64,000 bases of DNA, from contig CABYFA010000004.1 in assembly GCA_902518155.1 (NCBI GenBank), positions 1 through 64,000 on the forward strand, written 5' to 3'. The DNA comes from an uncultured Pelagibacteraceae bacterium. GTDB lineage: Bacteria > Pseudomonadota > Alphaproteobacteria > Pelagibacterales > Pelagibacteraceae. The stretch's first letter is position 1. The number at the start of each line of letters is the position of its first letter. The notes beneath the pieces were generated by a model that saw only the letters and a list, made by a program, of their open reading frames with translations, did not search any database and was not told the origin of the DNA. Positions 10,892 to 21,438 of the stretch are shown here, piece by piece. A program made the translations under genes and the position numbers.

Positions 10892-11983
10892 AAAGTAAAA
10901 AATTAATCCTATAACAAAAATTGTTAGTCCTAATCCTGCAACAAATATTTTTTTGTATTTTAAAACTTGGTTAAAATTACTTTTATCCGAATTTAATGAG
11001 CTTAATTCATCTAAATTACTCATAAATCCTTTACTTCTACCTATTCTTAAAAATTTATTTTTTCTACCATCAAATATTTCCTCTGGAGACATTTGTTTAA
11101 AATTTTCTAAATTTTTATTTAAAGCATTTCTAACATTTTCGAGTATCAAATCTTTGTCTCTGTGTGCACCACCAGATGGCTCTGGTATAATTTCATCTAT
11201 TATCTCAAGCTCTAGTAAATCTTTAGCTGAAAGCTTCATTGCTTTAGCAGCATCAAGCATTTTTTTTGGATCTCGCCATAAAATTGTTGCACATCCCTCA
11301 GGAGAAATAACCGAATAAATTGCATTTTCTAACATTAAAACTTTATTTGATGATGCTAGAGCGATTGCACCTCCCGAGCCACCTTCTCCAATGACAATTG
11401 CAATCGTTGGAACTTTTAATTTCATACAACATTCTATTGATTTTGCGATGGCCTCCGCTTGACCTCTTTCTTCAGCACCAACACCAGGATAAGCACCCGG
11501 AGTATCAATAAATGATATGATTGGTATATTAAATTTATCAGCCAGCTGCATTAAGCGAATAGTCTTTCTGTAACCTTCTGGCCTCATCATGCCAAAATTT
11601 CTTTTGATTCTTGAATCTAAATCCTCTCCTTTTTCCTGTCCAATAACTAAAACTGATAAACCGTTAAACTTTGCAAATCCACATATTACTGAAAGATCCT
11701 CCCCATAAAAACGATCCCCTGATAACGGGATGAAATCTTCAAACAAATTATCTATAAAAAATTTTGACTTTGGCCTATCCTCATGTCTAGCTACCATTGT
11801 AGTTTGCCAAGGGTCTAAGTTTGCATATACCATTTTTAATTTTTCATCTAACTCGTTTTGTATCTGAGAAATTTTTTGTGTATCTACTTCTGATAGACCG
11901 CTTTGATTATATGGATCTTTAAGTTTATCTAATTCATCTTCTAAATTCTTTATATCACTTTCAAAGTTAAGATAATTTTTCAT
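10886..11983 (-). CDS. accA: Acetyl-CoA carboxylase carboxyltransferase alpha, with C-terminal TM extension
   Basis: AccA core (GDRFYGED, PGAYPGVGAEERGQAEAIA, GEGGSGGAIAL) followed by hydrophobic C-terminal helix IFVAGLGLTIFVIGLIFYFL. Confidence 0.93.
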   Translation of the reverse strand: MKNYLNFESDIKNLEDELDKLKDPYNQSGLSEVDTQKISQIQNELDEKLKMVYANLDPWQTTMVARHEDRPKSKFFIDNLFEDFIPLSGDRFYGEDLSVICGFAKFNGLSVLVIGQEKGEDLDSRIKRNFGMMRPEGYRKTIRLMQLADKFNIPIISFIDTPGAYPGVGAEERGQAEAIAKSIECCMKLKVPTIAIVIGEGGSGGAIALASSNKVLMLENAIYSVISPEGCATILWRDPKKMLDAAKAMKLSAKDLLELEIIDEIIPEPSGGAHRDKDLILENVRNALNKNLENFKQMSPEEIFDGRKNKFLRIGRSKGFMSNLDELSSLNSDKSNFNQVLKYKKIFVAGLGLTIFVIGLIFYFL

Positions 11984-12076
11984 ATTCTATGATATTAACT
12001 ATGGAAATTGACAACAAAATGTCAATGCTACTATTAATTATTTGACTTAGTTTTATGGGGGTTTTAGAAATTATTT

Positions 12077-14236
12077 ATGTCTAAAAATTATCAAAATGTG
12101 AACAATCTAAAAATTTCAGAAGAATTGCTGTCATTTGTAAATAAGGAGTTACTAAAAGATTTAGATATATCCTCTGAAAAATTTTGGGAAGGTTTTGATA
12201 ATGCTGTACATGATTTAGCACCTAAAAATAAAGAGCTGATCCAAATTAGAGAGAATTTACAAAAAAAAATAGATGATTGGCATATAAATAACAAAGGAAA
12301 TGGAATCGAAATTGAGCAATATAAAAAGTTTTTAAAAGAAATCGGTTATTTAAAGGAAGAGGGATCAGATTTTAAAATAGAGACTAAAAATGTAGATGAT
12401 GAAATTACTCAAATTGCCGGACCTCAACTAGTCGTTCCAATAATGAATGCTAGATACACTCTCAATGCAGCTAATGCTAGATGGGTAAGTTTATATGATA
12501 GTTTGTATGGTACAAATATTATTGAGTCAGAAGAAGGGGGGAGTGAAAGATATGACCCAAATAGAGGACAAGAAGTAATAAAATATGTCAGAGAGTTTTT
12601 TGATAAATATATTCCAATTGATGGGACTAGTTGGAAAAATATATCTGCACTTAAAATAAAAGATAAAAATCTTATAATTTTAAAAGAAGATAAAGAGTAT
12701 AAACTTAAAGATGAAAATAAATTTGTAGGTCACAGAGGTGATGTAAATAAGCCATCAGCAATAATTATAAAAAATAATAACTTACATTTTGAAATTATAA
12801 TTAATCCAAAAGCTTTCAGTGCTGCTCATGATATAGCTGGAATAAGTGATGTAATAGCAGAGTCTGCTGTTTCGACTATTTGTGACAATGAAGATAGTGT
12901 TGCGGCGGTTGATGCTGAAGACAAAGTAGCATGTTACAGAAACTGGCTAGGTCTAATGAGGGGAGATCTAAAAGTACAATTTGAAAAAAATGGAAAAAAA
13001 TTAGAGAGAAAACTTAATCCTGACAGAAGCTACATTTCTAAAGAGGGAAAAGGTCTTAAATTACATGGAAGAAGTTTGCTTTTAATAAGAAATGTTGGTC
13101 ACTTAATGACCAATTCATCAATAATTCTAAATGATGGTAGCGAAGTGCCAGAAGGAATAATGGATGCTTTTATAACAACCACTGCTGCGTTACACGATTT
13201 TAAGAAAAAGAAAAATTCAAGAACTGGATCAATCTATATTGTTAAACCAAAAATGCATGGACCAGATGAAACAGCATTTACCGACTCAATTTTTTCGAAA
13301 GTCGAGGAATTACTTGGCTTACCAAAATACACTTGCAAAATAGGTATTATGGATGAAGAAAGAAGAACTTCTGCAAATTTAAAGGAGTGTATAAGAACTT
13401 TGAAAAATAGAGTTTTTTTTATAAATACTGGATTTTTAGATAGAACTGGTGATGAGATGCATACCTCCATGGAAGCTGGTCCAATGATTAAAAAGGGTGA
13501 TATGAAATCATCCAAATGGATTTCTGCTTATGAAAATAATAATGTTGATATTGGTCTTAAATGTGGTTTTTCAGGTAAGGCACAAATAGGTAAAGGTATG
13601 TGGGCAATGCCAGATAAAATGAAGGAAATGTTAGATGAAAAAATCAATCATTTAAAAGCTGGTGCAAATTGTGCCTGGGTTCCTTCCCCGACTGCAGCAT
13701 CATTACATGCTCTTCACTACCATCAAATAAATATTTTTGATGAACAAAAAAAGATTATGAAAAGAGAACAATCTAAATTAGATGATCTATTGACGATTCC
13801 TGTGGCTGATAGACCTAATTGGTCAGTTGATGAAATCAATAAGGAAATTACTAACTCAGCACAAACGCTACTAGGTTATGTTGTGAGGTGGATTGACCAA
13901 GGAGTGGGTTGTTCAAAAGTCCCTGACATAAATAATATTGGACTTATGGAAGATAGAGCCACCTTAAGGATATCTTCACAACATATTACTAATTGGATAC
14001 ATCACGGGATCACAACAAAAATTCAAGTTATGGAAATCATGAAAGCCATGGCAAAAGTTGTAGATAAACAAAATGAGAATGATAGGAACTATGTAAGGAT
14101 GTCAGATAATTTCGAAAATTCTTTAGCATTTAAAACAGCTTGCGACTTGATATTTAAAGGAAAAGATCAGCCGTCAGGTTATACAGAACCTCTTCTGCAT
14201 TTAAACAGAATAGAAAAAAAATCTAGCTTGAATTAA
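12077..14236 (+). CDS. glcB: Malate synthase G
   Basis: Full-length 719 aa malate synthase G; HGPDETAF, MDEERRTSANL. Confidence 0.96.
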   Translation: MSKNYQNVNNLKISEELLSFVNKELLKDLDISSEKFWEGFDNAVHDLAPKNKELIQIRENLQKKIDDWHINNKGNGIEIEQYKKFLKEIGYLKEEGSDFKIETKNVDDEITQIAGPQLVVPIMNARYTLNAANARWVSLYDSLYGTNIIESEEGGSERYDPNRGQEVIKYVREFFDKYIPIDGTSWKNISALKIKDKNLIILKEDKEYKLKDENKFVGHRGDVNKPSAIIIKNNNLHFEIIINPKAFSAAHDIAGISDVIAESAVSTICDNEDSVAAVDAEDKVACYRNWLGLMRGDLKVQFEKNGKKLERKLNPDRSYISKEGKGLKLHGRSLLLIRNVGHLMTNSSIILNDGSEVPEGIMDAFITTTAALHDFKKKKNSRTGSIYIVKPKMHGPDETAFTDSIFSKVEELLGLPKYTCKIGIMDEERRTSANLKECIRTLKNRVFFINTGFLDRTGDEMHTSMEAGPMIKKGDMKSSKWISAYENNNVDIGLKCGFSGKAQIGKGMWAMPDKMKEMLDEKINHLKAGANCAWVPSPTAASLHALHYHQINIFDEQKKIMKREQSKLDDLLTIPVADRPNWSVDEINKEITNSAQTLLGYVVRWIDQGVGCSKVPDINNIGLMEDRATLRISSQHITNWIHHGITTKIQVMEIMKAMAKVVDKQNENDRNYVRMSDNFENSLAFKTACDLIFKGKDQPSGYTEPLLHLNRIEKKSSLN

Positions 14237-14834
14237 TTTCAGATCTGTTTTTGAAAGCAGAGAATAATGTTCCATCATCAAGAGTTTCTATTTCACCACC
14301 AACAGGTAAACCTTGTGCTAATCTTGTAACTTTAGTTTTTGTTTCTTTAAGACTATTTTGGACGTAAAAAGCTGTAGTTTGGCCTTCTACAGTAGCACTC
14401 GTAGCTAAAATTACTTCTTCAATTTTGTTTTTTTTAACCCTTTCTACTAAAGAATTAATCAATAAATCCTCTTTGTTTTGTCCAATAGAGGAAATGGTTC
14501 CTCCTAGAACGTGAAAATAACCTTTATATATATTTGAACTTTCTATGCTCCATTGGTCAGAAATATTTTCGACTACACAGATTCTTGCATATTTTTCTTT
14601 TTCAATTTTACAAAGATCATAATTACACGCAATCGAAGTAGCCTTTAAAATCCCACAAATTTTACACCTAGAGATGTTTTTATATACATCTACGAGTGAT
14701 TTGGTTAAAGGTTTTACCAACTCATCACGATTATTTATTAACTTTAAAACAATTCTTTTAGCTGATTTTGGTCCTAAACCTGGCAACTTTGAAATTAATT
14801 TTATTAGCACGTCAATTTCACTTGTATTTTGCAT
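14223..14834 (-). CDS. recR: Recombination protein RecR
   Basis: KLPGLGPKSAKRIV HhH, zinc finger CKIC..C, Toprim VLGGTISS. Confidence 0.95.
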   Translation of the reverse strand: MQNTSEIDVLIKLISKLPGLGPKSAKRIVLKLINNRDELVKPLTKSLVDVYKNISRCKICGILKATSIACNYDLCKIEKEKYARICVVENISDQWSIESSNIYKGYFHVLGGTISSIGQNKEDLLINSLVERVKKNKIEEVILATSATVEGQTTAFYVQNSLKETKTKVTRLAQGLPVGGEIETLDDGTLFSAFKNRSEINSS

Positions 14835-14837
14835 TTA

Positions 14838-15155
14838 TTATAATGGCCATTTAAAGCCAGGAATTCCAAATCCTCCAGCTGTTTTAGAAATTTCTTCGTT
14901 AGTTTTTTCTCTCAATTTTGATTTTGCATTATTGTGAGCAGCAGTAATTAAATCCTCTAAAACAGATTTATTTTCTTTTAATATTTCATCTGAGATTTCT
15001 ATTTTTTGCATTACGCCCTCTCCATCCAAAATAACTTTTACTGAATTGGCTCCTGATATACCTTCTACTCTAATCTTTTTTATATTTTCCTGACTTTCTT
15101 TCATCTTTGCTTCAAGTTCTTTAGCCTTATCTAATATTTTAGTAAAATCTGTCAT
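14838..15155 (-). CDS. YbaB/EbfC nucleoid-associated protein
   Basis: Size, position between dnaX and recR, YbaB-like KEKTNEEISKTAGGFGIPGFKWPL C-terminus. Confidence 0.9.
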   Translation of the reverse strand: MTDFTKILDKAKELEAKMKESQENIKKIRVEGISGANSVKVILDGEGVMQKIEISDEILKENKSVLEDLITAAHNNAKSKLREKTNEEISKTAGGFGIPGFKWPL

Positions 15156-16823
15156 CTAATCATTTTCTTCTTTTGGGTTGACATCGATTAAATCTGCATC
15201 AGGAAATTTTTCTATTAAATTTTTATATAATTTAGATTGTTTGGCAGAATTGATATTTTTAATTTTTTTATTTTGTTGCTTGTCTTTTATTGATAACTCA
15301 CCTTTTGATTTACTTAATGTGATAATCCATCTGTCTCCAGTCCATTCAAAGAGTTTTAAAGATAAATCTTTAATAAAATTTTTGTCTAGATTATCATTAA
15401 AAGATATTTCAATACGATTGTTTTCAAAATGAACTAAATTTACATTTTTTTCTAGTTCATACTTAAGTTTAATCTCTTTTTTTTCATTACAAATTTTTAA
15501 AAGTTGGTCGAATGAATTTATATCTATCTTTTCCTCTACTTTAACTCCTTTATTATTTTCAATTTTTACTTCTTGCTCTTGTGAAATATTTTTAACCTGA
15601 CTAATTGTTTCATTTTTTTTTTCGTTCACTATGATTTCTTCATCAGCTTTCTTTTTTAATTGATCGATTTTATCCACACTCAAAGGCGAGTGCTCTTTAA
15701 TTGTTGAGGACTTTAAATACATTAATCTAATAAGAAACATTTCAATTGATAGACTTTGATTGTTAACAATTTCTAACTCTCCAAGAGTTTTTAAAGTAAA
15801 CTGCCAAAATAATATTAATGTTTCATCACTAACTTCGTTAGCAATTTTCTTTATTTTTGAAAACTCCTCATCATTCAAAGTAAAATTCGTACTCTCCATA
15901 TTTAATGAATTAATATTTTTAAAGTAATACACCAGCTCTAAAAAGTCATTTATAAATACTTTCGGTTCAACCCCTTGCTCATAAATTTTTCTGTAAATTT
16001 CTATGGCTTTTTTTTCTTCTCCCTTTAAGATTAATTCAAATAAATCGATTAATTGTGATTTATCAAAATATCCAAAAATTTTTTGAGCGGAATTTAAATC
16101 TAATTCTTCATCTTTATCCAAACTTAATAAAGCTCTATCGAGTAAAGATAATGCGTCTCTAACAGAACCCTCTGAAATTTTTACAATTAGTTTTAAAGCA
16201 TCATCTGATATTTTTCCCTTCTCTTTATCTTTTATTTTTTTTATAAATTCAAACAATTCACCCGATTTAACTCTTGATAAGTCAAATCTCTGACATCTGG
16301 AAACCACAGTAATAGGAATTTTTTTAATTTCTGTAGTAGCAAAAATAAATTTTAACCCTCCCCCATTCTCATATTGTGGAGGTTCTTCTAAAGTTTTTAA
16401 CAAAGCGTTAAATGCCTGTTTGCTTAACATATGTACCTCATCAATAATGAAAATTTTATATTTAGCTGAAGATGGTCCATATCTTGAAAATTCAATTAAA
16501 TCTCTAACATCATCTACTCCTGTTTTACTAGCTGCATCCATTTCAAGTACATCTATGTGATTTGAATTGGTGATCTCATCACAATTATCACACTTAATTT
16601 TACATTTGTTTTCTACACCATTTGTGCAATTAAGAGCTTTAGCAATAATTCTTGCTATTGTGGTTTTTCCAACTCCCCTTATTCCGGTAAACAAATACGC
16701 ATTAGGTATTTTGTTTGCCTTAATTGAGTTTACAATAGTTTGTGTAACAACTTCTTGACCAATTAAATCATCAAAATTTTGTGGCCTATACTTCAGAGCT
16801 AAAACTTTAGAATTTTTATTCAT
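15156..16823 (-). CDS. dnaX: DNA polymerase III subunit gamma/tau
   Basis: ALKYRPQNFDDLIGQE, GVGKTTIAR, zinc Cys cluster, SRCQRFDL. Confidence 0.97.
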   Translation of the reverse strand: MNKNSKVLALKYRPQNFDDLIGQEVVTQTIVNSIKANKIPNAYLFTGIRGVGKTTIARIIAKALNCTNGVENKCKIKCDNCDEITNSNHIDVLEMDAASKTGVDDVRDLIEFSRYGPSSAKYKIFIIDEVHMLSKQAFNALLKTLEEPPQYENGGGLKFIFATTEIKKIPITVVSRCQRFDLSRVKSGELFEFIKKIKDKEKGKISDDALKLIVKISEGSVRDALSLLDRALLSLDKDEELDLNSAQKIFGYFDKSQLIDLFELILKGEEKKAIEIYRKIYEQGVEPKVFINDFLELVYYFKNINSLNMESTNFTLNDEEFSKIKKIANEVSDETLILFWQFTLKTLGELEIVNNQSLSIEMFLIRLMYLKSSTIKEHSPLSVDKIDQLKKKADEEIIVNEKKNETISQVKNISQEQEVKIENNKGVKVEEKIDINSFDQLLKICNEKKEIKLKYELEKNVNLVHFENNRIEISFNDNLDKNFIKDLSLKLFEWTGDRWIITLSKSKGELSIKDKQQNKKIKNINSAKQSKLYKNLIEKFPDADLIDVNPKEEND

Positions 16824-16833
16824 AATTAAGTGA

Positions 16834-16915
16834 GGAGACTAGACCCGTTCCACTTTTAGTTCGGCTGCTGAATTTCTTCCCTGACCGGTTCCATGAAGCA
16901 AACGCCCTAGCCCCC
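16834..16915 (-). ncRNA. ffs: Signal recognition particle RNA (small 4.5S type)
   Basis: Minus strand GGGGGCTAGGGCGTTTGCTTCATGGAACCGGTCAGG-GAAGAAATTC-AGCAGCCG...CGGGTCTAGTCTCC; SRP domain IV GGTCAGG..AGCAGCC and pairing ends; next to dnaX. Confidence 0.9.
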
Positions 16916-16964
16916 AAAACTATTATAGCAGGTATAATTTCTAGTCTACAAGAAAAGATTATTT

Positions 16965-17795
16965 TTATTTTCCTCTTATTTTGTCTGCCTCAAAAACACC
17001 TAAGACGTGAAAATCTTGGCAATGCAATCCTAATTCCTCTAAGGATTTTTGAACTTTTTTATCCTCAATATGTCCATCAAGATCACATAAAAAAAAGAAA
17101 GAGTCGAATGTATTTTTTTCTGGATAACTTTGCAGTTTTGTTAAATTCACACCATTAATAGCAAAACCACCTAAAGATTGGTATAAAGCTGCAGGTTTAC
17201 TTTTAAGCTTGAATAAAAAAGATGTAATATATTTTTTATTTCCAAATTCTGGTTGAGATATATTTTTTCCCATAATTAAGAATCTTGTTAGATTGCCTTT
17301 TTCATTTTCAATATTCTTTTTAATTATTTCTAAATTATATGTTTTAGCACTCAAAGATGAAGCTATTGCAGCTTTTGTCTTATCTTTTGTTTTTGAAACC
17401 ATTTCTGCAGACCCAGCTGTATCAGCCCTCACATGCTCAATTAGGCTATTAGATTTAATAAATTTAGAACATTGAGAAAGTGCTTGTCCATGAGAGTAAA
17501 CATCCTTTATGTCTGAAATTTTCGTGCCAGGTAAACCTAATAAATTATGTTCTATTTTCTGAAAATATTCAGAATAGATATTAAGTCTATATTTAAAGAT
17601 TAAATATTCAATTCCAATATTGCCTGTAATTCTATTTGACTCAGGAATAATAATTTTTGAATTATCATCTTTTGAGGCTTTTAAAAAACATTCATCAAAA
17701 GTTTTACATGGAATAATTTCAGCATCTTTAAAAATTGATAATGCTGCAAGATGTGAATAGGCTCCAAATGTACCTTGAAAATAAATTTTGTTCAT
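16965..17795 (-). CDS. pheA: Prephenate dehydratase
   Basis: QGTFGAYSHLAA, ACT domain KPAALYQSLGGFAINGVNLTKLQSYP. Confidence 0.92.
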   Translation of the reverse strand: MNKIYFQGTFGAYSHLAALSIFKDAEIIPCKTFDECFLKASKDDNSKIIIPESNRITGNIGIEYLIFKYRLNIYSEYFQKIEHNLLGLPGTKISDIKDVYSHGQALSQCSKFIKSNSLIEHVRADTAGSAEMVSKTKDKTKAAIASSLSAKTYNLEIIKKNIENEKGNLTRFLIMGKNISQPEFGNKKYITSFLFKLKSKPAALYQSLGGFAINGVNLTKLQSYPEKNTFDSFFFLCDLDGHIEDKKVQKSLEELGLHCQDFHVLGVFEADKIRGK

Positions 17796-18529
17796 TAAGA
17801 TTTGTTTTCCATGATTTTTTTAACAGCTTCTAAATCCTCTATTGTGTCTACACCTATAGGGGCAAACTTTGCAAAAGCAACATTAATTTTTATGTTATTA
17901 TCTAACGCCCTAAGTTGCTCAAGTTTATTTTTGATCTCACTAGTCGATTGATTTAAAGAAACAAATTTCTCAAGAGTGTCTTTGTTATATGAATATATAC
18001 CTAGATGATGATAAATATTTTCTTTTTCTTCAGTAATATTTCTCATAAAATTTAATGCCTCTGGAAAATTTGTTTGATCTAAATTTTCTTTTGTCAAAAC
18101 CTTTACTACATTTAGATTTTTTAATAGAGTTTTGTCCTCAATTTTAGAAGCTAAAGTTCCTAATTTAGAGGAACTTTCAATCATTTTTTTATTTAAGTTT
18201 CTAATATCATCTATGTTTATTAAAGGTTCATCACCTTGAAGATTCATTACTAAATCAATATCCGCAGAATTGATTTTTTGAAAGACCTCATAAATCCTAT
18301 CTGTCCCTGTTTTATGCTCATTTTTTGTTAAAATTGCTTGTCCACCATTTTGTTTAACATCGTCAACTATCTCTTGGTCCTCTGCTGCAACTATTACCTC
18401 TCCAATATTTGCTTCCTCTGCTTTTTTAAAAACATGCGAAATGATTGACAATCCTCTAATTTTCATCAAGGGCTTACCTGGCAATCTCTGGGCAGACAAT
18501 CTAGAGGGAATTATTACCAAAGTTTTCAT
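17795..18529 (-). CDS. kdsB: 3-deoxy-manno-octulosonate cytidylyltransferase
   Basis: IIPSRLSAQRLPGKPL, NLQGDEPLI; start chosen at MKTLVIIPS rather than upstream ORF start. Confidence 0.94.
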   Translation of the reverse strand: MKTLVIIPSRLSAQRLPGKPLMKIRGLSIISHVFKKAEEANIGEVIVAAEDQEIVDDVKQNGGQAILTKNEHKTGTDRIYEVFQKINSADIDLVMNLQGDEPLINIDDIRNLNKKMIESSSKLGTLASKIEDKTLLKNLNVVKVLTKENLDQTNFPEALNFMRNITEEKENIYHHLGIYSYNKDTLEKFVSLNQSTSEIKNKLEQLRALDNNIKINVAFAKFAPIGVDTIEDLEAVKKIMENKS

Positions 18530-18627
18530 TATTTTTTTAACTATGAGCACAATATAAACAGAGGCAAAATTGTACATCAAAATATATGAGCAATTTTAAA
18601 TTTATAGTGTTATATGTTCGAAATTAA

Positions 18628-19170
18628 ATGGATTCATTTGAACTAAACAAGATAATCGCTGCTGTTTTATTGGTTGCTCTAATCATTATTGGTATTGGAA
18701 AACTTTCCGATGCTATTTTTTACGTAGAAAAACCTAAAACCCCAGGTTATGTCGTAGAGGTGGAACAAGCGGTAACAGCTAGCACGGAAATGAAATCAGA
18801 TACAGCAGAAGAAAAAGTTGATATTGCAGCCTTGATGGCGATGGGAGATCTTGCCCATGGAGAAAAAGTTTTTAAAAAATGTGCTGCATGTCACTCGATT
18901 GTCAAAGGCGGGAAAAATAATATTGGTCCTGCACTTTACAATGTAGTGAACAGACAAGCTGGTGTTGTCTCTGATTATAAATATTCTAAAGCACTTACCG
19001 AATATGAAAAGAATTGGACCTTTGAAGAATTAAATGGTTACCTAATAAGACCAGCAAAATGGATTAAGGGAACTAAAATGGCTTTCGCTGGATTGAAAAA
19101 AGAGAAAGATAGAGCCTCAGTTATTTTATATTTAAATCAAAATTCAGATAACCCACTTCCTTTACCTTAA
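18628..19170 (+). CDS. Membrane-anchored cytochrome c (CycM-like)
   Basis: N-terminal TM, heme motif CAACH, GPALYNVVNRQAG, MAFAGL axial Met. Confidence 0.92.
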   Translation: MDSFELNKIIAAVLLVALIIIGIGKLSDAIFYVEKPKTPGYVVEVEQAVTASTEMKSDTAEEKVDIAALMAMGDLAHGEKVFKKCAACHSIVKGGKNNIGPALYNVVNRQAGVVSDYKYSKALTEYEKNWTFEELNGYLIRPAKWIKGTKMAFAGLKKEKDRASVILYLNQNSDNPLPLP

Positions 19171-20088
19171 TTTTCCAAGACAATAAAGTAGTATCGATTT
19201 TTGTACGTGAACTCTATTTAAAGCCTGTAGCCAAACTTTTGATTGTTTGCTTTTAAAAACATTTTCATCAACTTCGCTTCCTCTTGGGAGACAGTGCAAA
19301 AATATAGCTCTTGGACATTTTTTTAGAAGATCTTTATTAATCTTAAAATTTTTAAAATCTTTTAATTTTTTTTTTTTATTAACTTTATCATTCATTGATA
19401 TTACTTTGTCTGAAAAAATTACATCAGCTGCTTCAACTGCTTTTTTTGGATCATTAAAAATCGTGATTTTATTTTTATTTTTTTTAATGTAATTCATAAT
19501 ACTTTTATTAGGTTGATATTTTTTTGGACAACCAACTTTTAATCTAAAAGAGAATTTAATTGAGGCAACAATCAAAGAATTTAAAACATTATTTGAGTCT
19601 CCAATCCAAGTAATATTTAATTTAGATATTGGTTTTTTTTTGATTTCCTCAACTGTAAATACATCTGATAAGATTTGTGTTGGGTGAGAAGACGGGCTTA
19701 ATCCATTAATAATTGGAATTGTTAAATGCTTTTTAAATTCTTCCAACTTTTCATCGTTGTCAGTTCTTAACATAAAAGCATCACCAAAATTTGACAAAAT
19801 TTTTGCCGTATCTTCAATGCTTTCACCTCCTTTAGATAAATGCAGTTCATCTGGCCTCAATGTCAAAGTTCTTCCCGAAAGTTGAGAGATAGCTAAAAAA
19901 AAGGACAAGCGAGTTCTTAAACTCGTTTTTTCAAACATTTGTATCAATAATTTTCCTTTTAAAGGAGTACCTTTATCAGGTTCAAGATTATTAAGTTTTT
20001 TTCTTGCTTTTTTTCTTTTTTTTGCATCAATTAAAATTCTTCTAAGATCTTTTGCCGGAATATCTTTAAGATTAATAAAATGTTTCAT
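19162..20088 (-). CDS. argF: Ornithine carbamoyltransferase
   Basis: FEKTSLRTRLSF, HPTQILSD, FLHCLPRG. Confidence 0.95.
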   Translation of the reverse strand: MKHFINLKDIPAKDLRRILIDAKKRKKARKKLNNLEPDKGTPLKGKLLIQMFEKTSLRTRLSFFLAISQLSGRTLTLRPDELHLSKGGESIEDTAKILSNFGDAFMLRTDNDEKLEEFKKHLTIPIINGLSPSSHPTQILSDVFTVEEIKKKPISKLNITWIGDSNNVLNSLIVASIKFSFRLKVGCPKKYQPNKSIMNYIKKNKNKITIFNDPKKAVEAADVIFSDKVISMNDKVNKKKKLKDFKNFKINKDLLKKCPRAIFLHCLPRGSEVDENVFKSKQSKVWLQALNRVHVQKSILLYCLGKLR

Positions 20089-20089
20089 A

Positions 20090-21256
20090 TTATTTATGTT
20101 CTGTACAAACTTTATTGATGATCTTAAGTGCTTGATCTATTTCTTTTTTTTTAACATTTAGTGGAGGTAAAATGCGCACAACATGGTCAGCTGCCCTTAT
20201 AGTTAATAATTTATTATCCATCAATTTTTTGATAAATTTTGTTTGATCTTTATAAAGTTGAATTCCAATTAATAAGCCTCTACCTCTTATTTCTTTAATA
20301 ATTTTAGGGTACTTTTCTTTAAGCTTATTTAAATTTGAAAGAAAGTATTTAGAGGATTTTTTTACATTTCTTAGAAATTGCTTGGTAGAAACTATATCCA
20401 TTACTGTGTTTCCAACTGCCATTGCTAAAGGGTTTCCTCCAAAAGTGGAGCCATGTGTACCCGGTGTCATACATGCAGCAACTTTTTTATTCATCAGAAC
20501 CGCCCCAATTGGAAAACCTCCTCCTATTCCTTTTGCAATTGGAGCTATATCAGCAAAAATTTTAGATTTTTCAAAAGCCAAAAAATCACCTGATCGTGAA
20601 ATTCCACATTGTACTTCATCCAAAATAAGTAAAATTTTTTTCTTGTTACATAATTTTCTTAACTCTCTTAAGCAAAAGTCAGGAATCACGTTGATCCCAC
20701 CTTCCCCCATTATTGGTTCAACCATAATAGCTGCGGTATTTTTAGTAATCTTTTTTTTTAAAGATTTATGGTCTCCAAATGAAAAATGATCAAATCCAGG
20801 AACTCTAGGTCCAAAACCCTCTGTCATTTTTTTAGATCCACTCGCAAAAATTGCTGCAATTGTTCTTCCATGAAATGAGTTTTTTACGCATAAAATTCTT
20901 GTCTTATTAGGTTTACCTATCGAATAAAAATATCTTCGAGCAATCTTGATAGCAGCCTCTGTTGCTTCTGCACCACTATTTTGAAACATCACATAATCCG
21001 CAAAAGTCTTTTGACATAGTTTTTTTGCTAATTTTTCTCCCTCTGGAATTTGAAAAGCATTTGATACATGCCAAAGTTTTTTTGATTGCTTTTTTATAGT
21101 TTCAACTAGTTTCGGATGAGCATGACCCAAACAATTGACGGCTATACCTTGGACGAAATCTAGATACTTAATTCCACTAACAGTATAAAGATAAGATCCT
21201 TTACCTCTTACAAATGAAATCTTTTTTCTATTATAATTTTTTGCTAAATAACTCAT
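20090..21256 (-). CDS. argD: Acetylornithine aminotransferase
   Basis: Class III aminotransferase; FHGRTIAA, LDEVQCGISRSG, PIAKGIGGGFPIGAV. Confidence 0.94.
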   Translation of the reverse strand: MSYLAKNYNRKKISFVRGKGSYLYTVSGIKYLDFVQGIAVNCLGHAHPKLVETIKKQSKKLWHVSNAFQIPEGEKLAKKLCQKTFADYVMFQNSGAEATEAAIKIARRYFYSIGKPNKTRILCVKNSFHGRTIAAIFASGSKKMTEGFGPRVPGFDHFSFGDHKSLKKKITKNTAAIMVEPIMGEGGINVIPDFCLRELRKLCNKKKILLILDEVQCGISRSGDFLAFEKSKIFADIAPIAKGIGGGFPIGAVLMNKKVAACMTPGTHGSTFGGNPLAMAVGNTVMDIVSTKQFLRNVKKSSKYFLSNLNKLKEKYPKIIKEIRGRGLLIGIQLYKDQTKFIKKLMDNKLLTIRAADHVVRILPPLNVKKKEIDQALKIINKVCTEHK

Positions 21257-21438
21257 AAATTTTAATTCTCTAAAAACTTTTTATAAACAATAATATTTTA
21301 TACAAGTTAGGATTGAATAATTTTATTTTAATCAATGCGCAATTATTGTTGATAAATCCTAAAAATTACTTGTTTAAACAAAACAAATAACATTATATTG
21401 TGTTTTTATATGAATATTACACATAATATAGAATTTAA

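Noticed and set aside
11722-11746. Short inverted repeat ATCCC..GGGAT in accA
   Set aside because: Encodes normal AccA sequence (FIPLSGDRFYGED); frame intact
16360-16390. CCTCC..GGAGG in dnaX as another insert
   Set aside because: In frame, no stop, compatible with a local loop variation (PPQYENGGGLKFIFATTE)
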